A stretch of DNA of 13,433 bases from Neovahlkampfia damariscottae (taxonomy: Eukaryota > Heterolobosea > Selenaionea > Neovahlkampfiida > Neovahlkampfiidae). Every line of letters starts with the position of its first letter. Position 1 is the first letter of the stretch. The notes below the pieces were generated by a model. The model was not told the DNA's origin, made no database searches, and was given only the letters and a program-made list of their open reading frames with translations. Location: NCBI GenBank assembly GCA_016618085.1, contig JABLTG010000287.1, positions 1 to 13,433 of the forward strand, read 5' to 3'. Positions 1 to 6,604 of this stretch are shown here, piece by piece. The position numbers and the translations under genes were made by a program.

Positions 1-133
1 AAAATTCACATCTTTTTATTTCATATAATTTTTTTTTTATTTCTTCTTTATTTTCTTCATAATAATTCTTAAAATAATCCTTGTAATGTTGTTCTCTTTC
101 AAATTCTGTTTTAAAATTATATTTTTTTGGCAT
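1..133 (-). CDS. Lys/Glu/Tyr-rich protein, N-terminal part, cut by the window edge
   Basis: An open minus-strand frame begins with ATG at 133-131 and runs 44 codons off the left edge without a stop. The visible protein is highly charged, with a helical, repeat-like stretch around residues 18-40 containing YYEENKEEIKKKLYE, and a Cys-Glu pair near the edge. This resembles the Tyr/Lys/Glu/Asn repeat region of small proteins often seen in large DNA viruses and protist genomes, in which the repeats precede a short Cys-containing domain. That match is from general familiarity and cannot be confirmed here because the C-terminal part is missing. It lies 81 nt downstream of the ATPase stop on the same strand. 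No CCAATCA motif is seen in that gap, so the start is less secure than for the other genes. Confidence 0.5.
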   Translation of the reverse strand, partial: MPKKYNFKTEFEREQHYKDYFKNYYEENKEEIKKKLYEIKRCEF

Positions 134-214
134 TGGAAATAATTATATTATTATTATACATAATTATTATTACTTTAAACCCAAAAACTAATAAATAAAA
201 TTTATTTGTTTTTT

Positions 215-1520
215 TCAATAAATCTTTTGGTTGCTTCGCATTGAATTGGAATGAAATTTAAATCTTCTTTTTTCAATGTCATAAGCAAGAATATGATATC
301 CTTTTACTGCTGGTCCTTCAAAAATGTCATTTGTTGGTAATTTTATAAATTTTTTGAAAGTGCTTTCATCAATACCTTCATAATATTCTTCTTTTAGCAT
401 TTCAATTAAAACCTCTTTATAATTCTCATTTTCCAATAAACAATTTTCAACTGAATTTTTGTTATTTTCAATTTGTTTTTCAATGAATTCCAAAGGTTTC
501 ATATTTGAAGTTACAAGATTACGAAGATTCACTGGTTTGGTTCCAAATTTTTCTAAAACCATTTTTCTGATTTCACCATCCGAAGTAAAACCAACTTTAT
601 CCAAATAATCATTTGCTTCATCATCTGTAAAATCACCAACCCAAATATATTCTTGTCTTCCAGAGTCTAAAAAAAATTAAAATAAAAAATAAAAACCTGA
701 AGTCATTGAAAGGCAAGCATTTGCATCACTTAAAACGAGAATACATCTTGCTTGAACATTATCAGATGAAATTTGTTTGGCAGTTTTATACAATTCTTTT
801 ATAACTTCTCTTGTTGTGCTTCCTTCAACTTCAAAAATAACAGTTGGAACCCAAATTACTTTTCCATCTTTTGTTTTTTTAATTGAATTACAAATTTCTC
901 CAAAAACTTGAGCTGATTTATCTGAATAAAAATAATTAGTTTGAAAAAAAAAAATTACTTTGATTCCATGGTTCAATTTGAACGTTAATGGCTTCAAGAA
1001 GTTTATGTTTGAAGTTTGAAAGTGTTGTTTCTCCATCAAATTTTACAAAAACCACTCCTTCTTTTCCATTAATAACATGCTTTAAAAGTGTTGTTTTTCC
1101 TGAACCTTTACTTCCAACAATAATGATATATTTTCTGTTATTTAATGTTCCAATAATTTGATTTAAATGTTCTTCATAATCTTTTCTTACAACATAATCT
1201 GGTTCTTCATCAAATTTTTCAGGTCTCAAGAGTTCATTTGCTCCTTCTTTTCTTATTTCAACTTCTCCTTTCTTGCTTTTCATTTCTTGAATTGACAAAT
1301 AATAATAATAAAAACCAACTGAACCTCCAATTAAACTAGCTATATTCGTTACAAAGGATTTTGGATGTTTTTTAGCATATTCTTTTAAATTTTTATACAT
1401 TTTACGAAGAGATTCTTTAAATTTTGAAGAAAGATTTGTTTGCTTTAAATTCTCTTTTGCTGAATTTGCTTCTTGTGAATAATTCCTAAAGTTAGATTTT
1501 AAAGCTCTAGAAAAGTTCAT
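215..1520 (-). CDS. Membrane-anchored P-loop ATPase (archaeal ATPase/STAND-like), three exons
   Basis: Exons at 1520-959, 921-697 and 666-215 join in frame to give 412 residues ending at TGA. Residues 1-30 are Ser/Asn/Lys/Arg-rich with few acids and could be a mitochondrial targeting segment; residues about 57-75 form one hydrophobic, Gly- and Tyr-rich membrane span. A Walker A motif, GSKGSGKT, lies at 136-143. A likely Walker B strand, CILVLSDAN, ends with Asp253 and is encoded by exon 2. Exon 3 encodes WVGDFTDDEANDYL followed by a Gly-Thr-Lys-Pro-x-x-Leu segment, as in the post-Walker helical region of archaeal-type and STAND ATPases, where a GG-x-P-x-x-L pattern is usual. The conserved regions span the intron joins, which supports the splicing. 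Inference: an ATP-driven protein facing one side of an organelle or other membrane; substrate unknown. Its start follows a CCAATCA motif by about 70 nt. Confidence 0.82.
667..696 (-). other. Intron 2 of the P-loop ATPase gene (30 nt)
   Basis: On the coding strand it runs from GTTTTTATTT to a T-run ending TTTTAG. Splicing joins TCA-G to AC-TCT and gives Ser-Asp-Ser-Gly in continuous frame with exon 3. At 30 nt it is close to the lower limit for spliceosomal introns. The body is only A and T, and no clear branch point can be picked out. Confidence 0.82.
922..958 (-). other. Intron 1 of the P-loop ATPase gene (37 nt)
   Basis: On the coding strand it starts GTAATTTTT and ends TTATTCAG, with an ACTAAT branch-point-like sequence in the second half. 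Removal joins CAA-A to AT-AAA, giving Gln187-Asn188-Lys189 and linking the Walker A exon to the Walker B exon. Without splicing, the exon 1 frame ends seven residues later. Confidence 0.85.
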
Positions 1521-1570
1521 GAAGGTTTTTCTGCAAAATACTTTGGAAATGTTGATCGTTTTTTTCTAAA

Positions 1571-1958
1571 GACCAAAATTTGATTTAATTATGATTGGAT
1601 TATAATTTACAAATAAAATCATTTGAATGTTCAATGAATTGGATTAAAAATACAGACCAATAAGAGTGTTTGAACCTCTAAGAAGAAGAATTAAATCCTC
1701 CAAAACAAAGGATTAAGCCAATCAAAACGCTCAAAACTTCCAAAGTTATGGATTTTGAAACTCGTAGTTTTTATTACCCATAATTTTAGACCAACCAAAA
1801 AGCAATATAACGGACCAACAAATTTACAGAAACCAAAATGAAAAATTATGGATAAAAAAAAGTAAGAAGGTAACTAAAATTTTCAAATGACAAAAAACCG
1901 CCGAGCTGAGGCGTGAGACGGCAAGAAAAAGGTTCTGGGGATAACGGGGGATTTGGTC
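1571..1958. repeat. Cluster of GACCAA motifs in an intergenic stretch
   Basis: The stretch from 1521 to about 2160 has no convincing gene. It holds GACCAA on the plus strand at 1571, 1655 (as GACCAAT), 1789 and 1813, and on the minus strand at 1958-1953, plus a plus-strand CCAATCA at 1718-1724. The first five bases of GACCAAT overlap the CCAAT core found before gene starts, so the cluster may be an upstream control region of the ATPase gene. Near 1898-1950 there is a short patch clearly richer in G and C than its surroundings. Confidence 0.35.
1592..1598 (-). promoter_or_regulatory. CCAATCA element upstream of the P-loop ATPase
   Basis: Minus-strand CCAATCA in the context ATCCAATCATAA, 71 nt before the ATG at 1520 and in the orientation of the gene. 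It is one of a family of such sites before starts in this window. Confidence 0.5.
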
Positions 1959-2159
1959 AAAAAAAATGAAAAATCCACGAAAATGGTCTTTTTTAACTTC
2001 CTTGGGGGTTGAAAATTAAAAAAAGTTAAATCCTTGTCCGGACCTTTCATCTCTACTACTCATTACTTTGAAAGCTCAGAAGTTGTTGAATTTACTTTTA
2101 AAATCTTAATTTTTGTTTTTTTGGAATTTTTCAATAAATTCCTCACCAAATTTATATTC

Positions 2160-2667
2160 TTGCTCCACTCATTTCTGTCAAAGCAGTTGCTGTTGTTGGA
2201 GTAGGAATAGGATTGGCAACTGCTGGTACAATATACTTTTACTTTCCGAAATCATTTTATAACCTTTCAATGTTCGTGTTGCTGTGTTGGAACCATGAAT
2301 AGACGTCATCAGATTGGCGATCATTCCAGCAACAACACCTATCGTTGGCGGTTTTTAAATCAATTTTGTTGCTTCCATAACGGCAACCTTGAATCCAAAA
2401 GAGGTATAGTTTTGTCACTGAACTCTTTTTCAAAGATGTATAATCTGTTGACCTTTCATCAGCTTCGAGGTTATCCAAATGTCTTTCAATGCATTCCATC
2501 ATTTTGACAAAGTGACTTGGACATCTGCTTGAAAATACATTCCACGATTTGTAATATGTGATCAGTGAGAAAAAACAATATATATCTTGAGTGATGCTGT
2601 GTGATGAAATTTGATCTGATGTTGACAATAATTCCACGATTTGTGAGAGTTGTTTGCTTTTCAACAA
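2160..2667 (-). pseudogene. Possible decayed gene of unknown family
   Basis: On the minus strand several frames carry protein-like segments in one order. The 2667 frame gives about 90 residues including HFVKMMECIERHLDNLEADE; a second frame, beginning near 2392, gives VAVMEATKLI, an in-frame TAA, then PTIGVVAGMIANLMTSIHG; a third, near 2230-2165, gives a Pro/Thr/Ala run ending TALTEMSGA. This pattern fits an old gene with at least two frameshifts and one nonsense codon. No domain is recognised. Antisense reading of the same DNA gives a Gly/Ala/Val-rich hydrophobic ORF, so the strand is not certain. A 14-nt direct repeat, ATTCCACGATTTGT, occurs at 2539-2552 and 2631-2644. Confidence 0.3.
2539..2644 (+). 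repeat. 14-nt direct repeat, two copies
   Basis: ATTCCACGATTTGT occurs exactly at 2539-2552 and 2631-2644, 92 nt apart start to start. The flanks do not match, so it is either the remains of an older duplication or chance. It sits inside the suspected decayed gene. Confidence 0.5.
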
Positions 2668-2811
2668 AAATAGTTGGTGCTTTTTAAAATTTTTACAAAA
2701 GAAAGCATGCGCACATGTTCATCGAAACAAAATAGTGAAAACTGTTTTGAGCTTTGACAAATCTTATTTTTCAAAGCCCAGACCGAAATTGGAATAAACA
2801 GAGTTGAAAAT

Positions 2812-4314
2812 TTATTTTTTTTTTTTTGGACTTTTTTCTGTTATGGTGCTTCCTTTTTTTTTTAAATTTTTTTCGATAAATTCTTTATCCAAACTTTCAT
2901 CAATGACTTCACCACAATCAAAGAGTTCAAAAGAATTGCAGTATTCCTTCGTTAAGAATTTCAAAGCAATTTTTGAGGTTTTTTGGTGATCTTCTTTTGT
3001 GAAAACATATTCGAGAAAATTTTCTCTGTCGAAAGGTTTGTCATAAAAATAATCGTTTCTATGTTCGTGTAAAACAAAATGTTCTTTTGAAGCTAAACTA
3101 AATTTGGATAATTCAATCACAATTGTGTTTTTAAATTCATTTTGAAACTTGTCTCTGAAAGTTTGTACTTTATATTTTAATGCTTTCCATTCATTGACTA
3201 TTTTGTCTTGTCCTTTGAGGGATTTGTCTTGATTTTCTTTGAGTCCATATGAAAGTAAATCGGGAACGTCAATATGATAAGAGTACCTTGAAATATTTTC
3301 TTTTTGGAGAACCTTTTCATACCAACAATAAACGCGCGCCTTTAATTTTTCTTGTGAAATTTCTTTTGCTCTGAATTTTGAGTTGATTTGTTGTCCTTGA
3401 TTGATTAAATACCATCTATCAGAAATTTTTCGGGCAGATGAATCATTAGGATCAACCCAAATATGAAGGATCCAATCAGGACACAAAAGAGCCAAAAAAT
3501 CAACATAACCTCGAACTAACGCTTCTGCACCTGGTCCTTTTGATTTGTCTCTTTCTTCATGACTATCTAAGAAAGCAATATAAGCAAGTTTTATATCAAA
3601 ATATTCTTCAACAATCATAGAGTGAATTATTGTTTCGTTTTCAACCAGAAAAATAACTCTTTGCAATGCATTTTTGTCATTAATATCTTTTAAATTTAAA
3701 TTAAATGAATAAACTTTTCTTGATTGACCATCTTGATTTTTTTTGATGTAGTCCCCAATAAAATGAGCTAAAGAAATATTTGCTTTCAAAGGACTATCCA
3801 AATTAAGTTGTTCTTCATTTTCTTTTAATTTTGAAAAAATGTCATAAATTGTGATGGTTGATGTATCTTTAGGAGTATCATCAAGTGTTTTGTATGCTTT
3901 TATAATACTGTTCACTTCTGACTGAACTTTTGATTTTTGCTGATTGATCAAATCTCTAATTTTCTTTCTTTCATCTCGATAAATAACATAATGTGTTCCA
4001 TATTCAAAAAGATCTCCGTCAAAAAGGCATTTAATAATTATGTCTTGTATTTCCTCCACTCCAACTTTTTTGTTGCTGAATTTTGCTTGGATCTTGTCAG
4101 AAATATTTTTGAGCAATGTTTCCACCACGAACTTGGAATTTTTTTGAACCGATTTTTTACAAAGCTGTAAACATTTTTTTACCTTTGACAAGTCAAATTG
4201 GACTTCTTCCTTTGTTCGAGTGATTACCTTCCATTCTTGAAAGCTGTCGTCCAATTTTTTTTCTTCTTTGTTGAGTTTGACAGGTGATTGTTTGGGTGTT
4301 TGTGGTTTGTCCAT
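2812..4314 (-). CDS. p300/CBP-type (KAT11) histone acetyltransferase, catalytic core only
   Basis: A single exon of 500 residues. The core matches the p300/CBP acetyltransferase family: MIVEEYF (233-239) corresponds to a MHVQEYG strand, YIAFLDS (245-251) to YISYLDS with Asp250 at the acetyl-CoA-binding Asp1399, RGYVDFL to the GYLEYV helix, HIWVDP (284-289) to HIWACP with Trp286 at Trp1436, and CWYEKVL (330-336) to EWYKKML with Trp331-Tyr332 at Trp1466-Tyr1467, the catalytic tyrosine. Spacing Asp to Trp is 36 here and 37 in human p300; Trp to Tyr is longer (46 against 31). A late strand NTIVIELSKF follows. No bromodomain, PHD, ZZ or TAZ zinc cluster is visible, and few Cys remain. The C-terminus SPKKKK suits nuclear import. 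The frame is open to an earlier Met at 4455, but the Met at 4314 has a better context (AAACATGG) and follows a CCAATCA motif. Expected role: lysine acetylation of histones or other proteins. Confidence 0.8.
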   Translation of the reverse strand: MDKPQTPKQSPVKLNKEEKKLDDSFQEWKVITRTKEEVQFDLSKVKKCLQLCKKSVQKNSKFVVETLLKNISDKIQAKFSNKKVGVEEIQDIIIKCLFDGDLFEYGTHYVIYRDERKKIRDLINQQKSKVQSEVNSIIKAYKTLDDTPKDTSTITIYDIFSKLKENEEQLNLDSPLKANISLAHFIGDYIKKNQDGQSRKVYSFNLNLKDINDKNALQRVIFLVENETIIHSMIVEEYFDIKLAYIAFLDSHEERDKSKGPGAEALVRGYVDFLALLCPDWILHIWVDPNDSSARKISDRWYLINQGQQINSKFRAKEISQEKLKARVYCWYEKVLQKENISRYSYHIDVPDLLSYGLKENQDKSLKGQDKIVNEWKALKYKVQTFRDKFQNEFKNTIVIELSKFSLASKEHFVLHEHRNDYFYDKPFDRENFLEYVFTKEDHQKTSKIALKFLTKEYCNSFELFDCGEVIDESLDKEFIEKNLKKKGSTITEKSPKKKK

Positions 4315-4383
4315 GTTTAAAAATGATCCAATCAGCTTGATTAACGGAAACTGAGGAATTTGTATTTGAAGAAAAAATTTTTT

Positions 4384-4390
4384 TGATTGG
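4384..4390 (-). promoter_or_regulatory. CCAATCA element upstream of the p300/CBP-like gene
   Basis: Minus-strand CCAATCA in the context TTAACCAATCAAAAAA, 69 nt before the preferred ATG at 4314 and in gene orientation. It lies inside the longer open frame, which argues that the earlier Met at 4455 is not used. A plus-strand copy at 4328-4334 lies between it and the gene. Confidence 0.5.
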
Positions 4391-4681
4391 TTAAAATCCT
4401 GGAATTGTTTGCCAAAAATTTCAAAATCTTTAATTATTTGAACAACTATATTCACGTACGTTATATTTCTAAAGTTTTATGCAATGATTAATCAATGATT
4501 CCAATTATTTAATTTTTTTTTCTTCATTCTAGTCATCCAAATCCAAGTTGTAAATAAGCAAAGTATGTTTGTAAATAGAGATCTTTGGACAAAGACTTTT
4601 TCAAAAATATTTGAATTTTTCAAGGAATATTATTATGAAAGTGATGAAAAATAATGAATAAAAATAATTTGAGAATTTTGT

Positions 4682-5040
4682 TCATTTCTGTTTTTTTATT
4701 TTATTTAAAAATTTCAATGATGAAATGATGAAAAAAATCAAATCTAAAAAAGATATTAAAACTAATGGAATTAAATAAAAAGTCCATGACGTAATTTTTG
4801 ATGGAATAATCAAGATGGATAAACCAACAATAAATAAAAGTATTGGAATACTATCATCTTGAATTGTTGTTGTCATTTGAATTTGAGAGTTTATCTCTTT
4901 TTCTTCTGTAGTTTTCAAATTCATCATGTCTCTTTCTTTACTTTGAGTTTTTTTGAAGAATTGAACAAAAACGCTAAAAAATTACCTTCATTCCAACGTT
5001 TTGTTTCTGTTGAAGTTTTACAAAGTTGTTTGTTTTCCAT
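4682..5040 (-). CDS. Small two-exon membrane protein, unknown family
   Basis: The main exon (about 4935-4682) gives 81 residues from an internal Met-Met, with a charged N-terminus and a hydrophobic C-terminal half that can form two or three membrane spans: about SIPILLFIVGLSILIIP, then WTFYLIPLVLISFLDLIFF, ending in a Lys-rich tail. An upstream exon is likely: ATG at 5040, 18 codons plus one base (MENKQLCKTSTETKRWNE), a GTAATT donor at 4985, and an acceptor ending at 4936 or 4930, both in frame, giving 102 or 100 residues. The donor is the same hexamer as in the ATPase intron. A downstream, unspliced start at 4927 is the alternative. No CCAATCA motif is seen upstream. The family is not recognised; it may be a small organelle or plasma-membrane protein. 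Confidence 0.55.
4936..4985 (-). other. Probable intron in the small membrane-protein gene (50 nt, or 56 nt to 4930)
   Basis: The coding strand starts GTAATTTTTTAG and ends CTCAAAGTAAAG, or six bases later at AAAGAG. Both acceptors keep the frame into Met-Met-Asn-Leu-Lys. The upstream frame otherwise ends at the TAG inside the donor region. Support is frame continuity and the donor hexamer only. Confidence 0.5.
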
Positions 5041-5052
5041 TTTTTTGTTTTC

Positions 5053-5437
5053 ATCTTAAAAATTTTCTTTTTATTTTAAAAAAGTATAGTTTTTTTTTTA
5101 AAAATTTGTGAGATTCATGTTTTTGTTTCATGTAATTATATTCAATGGATCCAAGAGCATCGTTTATGTATTTTAAAGTTAACTTTTTTTCTTTTGTGTA
5201 GGAAAAAATATCTTTAATAAATCTTCATCGTTCATATTATTTTTCAACTTTTTTATCAATTTGACATCACTTTTTTATCTGTGAATTGAAGTTCAAAATA
5301 ATTAGAATGTAATTTCAAAAAAGTTTTTATGGTTTAGTATTAAATATTGATATTCAATCTCTCCTAAGCTTTCAAATAAATATGATGCATTCAATGTTGT
5401 CGTATTTTCATACACAAAATTAATTTTCTTTTATTAA
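5053..5437 (-). pseudogene. Decayed gene segment, unknown family, several frameshifts
   Basis: Protein-like segments appear in order on the minus strand in changing frames. First comes NFVYENTTTLNASYLFESLG followed by EIEYQYLILNHKNFFEITF (about 5425-5309); after a shift, NYFELQFTDKKVMSN; after another, LIKKLKNNMNDEDLLKIFFP; after a third, LTLKYINDALGSIEYNYMKQ up to about 5090. Each shift is needed to avoid a nearby stop, so this is not a working gene as read. No intron boundaries explain the shifts. It lies downstream of the DUF4116-like relic on the same strand and may be its C-terminal part or a separate gene. No domain is recognised. Confidence 0.5.
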
Positions 5438-5946
5438 ATGTTTAATTCATATCTTTTCCAAATAAGAATTTCTCAAAACACCTTCTAAAAAAATCAATTT
5501 GTCGATCGGTTTAAATAACACTCACGAATATTTTTAGATTTATGAATTATTTAATAAAACATTTTTTTTTGCCTCCCAACAAGCTACATTTAAATGGTTA
5601 TTGATTATTCAAAAGCAAAAATTTATAAAATAGTTTGTAATAAAATATTTAAATACATTAACATCTTGTTTCACTTCTTCTAAAACAACATCTTTATCAT
5701 CTAAAAATTTCTCAGCAGCACATTCATGTACAACTGTTAGACATGGAAGATAAACATGCTCGGAAATTAAAATTTCCTCCGGTTTCCTCTAGCGAGGGCT
5801 CTGCAACTACATTAGAAATAATATCATTGCTGCTCAGGAATGAAACAAAAAAATAATTGTATTTTTGAAATACCATTTGGAACGTTGCATCCAGTGGAAT
5901 AATTCCAGAATGTTGTCTTGGGTTTTTATTTTCAACTTTTTAGGAA

Positions 5947-5994
5947 AACATTTTAGATTTTCTTTGATCTAACATTTTACATTTTCTTTGATGG
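5947..5994 (+). repeat. 24-nt tandem repeat, two units
   Basis: AACATTTTAGATTTTCTTTG plus ATCT (5947-5970) is followed directly by AACATTTTACATTTTCTTTG plus ATGG (5971-5994), differing at three positions. It lies between DUF4116-like fragments and may be a worn coding repeat. Confidence 0.6.
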
Positions 5995-6324
5995 ATTATT
6001 TTCATCAAAATTAATTTTTTCTGATTTTACTTGAATATTTAAATTGAATATCAATTGCAGGAATTTCTTTGAAATATTCTTTTGGAATTCATTCAATTTC
6101 TTTATTTTTTAATTCCTTTGATGCACATTCAAGTGAACGACCATCTTGTTTCACTGATTCTAAAACTACTTCTTTATCCTGTCTTAATTCCTTTGATGCA
6201 TATTCAAGTGAATAACCCTTTGTTTAACTACTTCTAAAAAAATCTTTGTCATTTTTTAGTTCCTCTGAAATATGTCCAAGTGAAAAAATGTTTCCAAACG
6301 AATAAGTTTTTCATCATTCATTTC

Positions 6325-6331
6325 TGATTGG
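6325..6331 (-). promoter_or_regulatory. CCAATCA element at the start of the decayed DUF4116 gene
   Basis: Minus-strand context GAACCAATCAGAAATGAATG. The motif ends 3 nt before an ATG at 6321, the same arrangement as the second copy before the WD40 gene at 11544. Confidence 0.45.
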
Positions 6332-6392
6332 TTCGTTTAATCAAAATCTATTGGTATTTGAAAAAAGAACAATTTTGAGATTTATTCATTCA

Positions 6393-6596
6393 ATGATATT
6401 AAAAGATGAAATTAAAAACATTAAATGTGATTTTATTGATTTTGTTGCTGAAAGAAATTTTCGGGTTAAATCCAAACAGAAATTTTGTTTTATTTTAAAG
6501 TTACGTGTGGAAATAAATCAAAAGTATCTATTAAATAATTTTCCAAGGGTTTTAATGAATTTTTTTAATGAACTCGATTCTATTAGCTTTAGTTAA
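6393..6596 (+). CDS. Doubtful short ORF, 67 residues, unknown
   Basis: A plus-strand frame is open from about 6306 to a TAG stop at 6594-6596; its first ATG is at 6393. The product is Lys/Phe/Ile/Asn-rich, with segments such as KCDFIDFVAERNFRVKSKQK and LLNNFPRVLMNFFNELDS that look more like protein than translated intergenic DNA. It has no upstream CCAATCA in its own orientation and converges on the 1039-residue gene, with only 8 nt between the stops. It may be a relic of a longer gene or chance. Confidence 0.2.
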   Translation: MILKDEIKNIKCDFIDFVAERNFRVKSKQKFCFILKLRVEINQKYLLNNFPRVLMNFFNELDSISFS

Positions 6597-6604
6597 CATC
6601 AATT

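Larger units (their letters stand above)
5640..6331 (-). pseudogene. Decayed DUF4116-repeat protein gene
   Basis: About 6217-6105 on the minus strand encodes GYSLEYASKELRQDKEVVLE and SVKQDGRSLECASKELKN, two consecutive units of the DUF4116 type (core DKEVVLxxVKQxGxxLxxAS). A half unit, SEELKNDKDFF, precedes it near 6275-6240 in another frame, and a further unit, AAEKFLDDKDVVLEEVKQD, lies near 5720-5663. Between and around them are stops and frameshifts; for example, the ATG at 6321 opens a frame of only 21 codons. A CCAATCA element stands 3 nt before this ATG, as at working genes, so the old promoter seems preserved. DUF4116 repeats are known from protists, amoeba-associated bacteria and giant viruses; the molecular role is unknown. 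The segment is clearly broken as it stands. Confidence 0.7.

Noticed and set aside
1935-1950. Resemblance of CTGGGGATAACG to a conserved large-subunit rRNA segment
   Set aside because: Only about ten bases agree, and the flanking sequence does not fit rRNA on either side.
3937-4170. Plus-strand 77-codon frame inside the acetyltransferase gene
   Set aside because: Antisense shadow; Phe/Leu-rich without recognisable features.
4315-4455. N-terminal extension of the acetyltransferase to a Met at 4455
   Set aside because: The extra 47 residues are Phe/Ile/Gln-rich with no domain, the CCAATCA element lies inside them, and the Met at 4314 has a better context.
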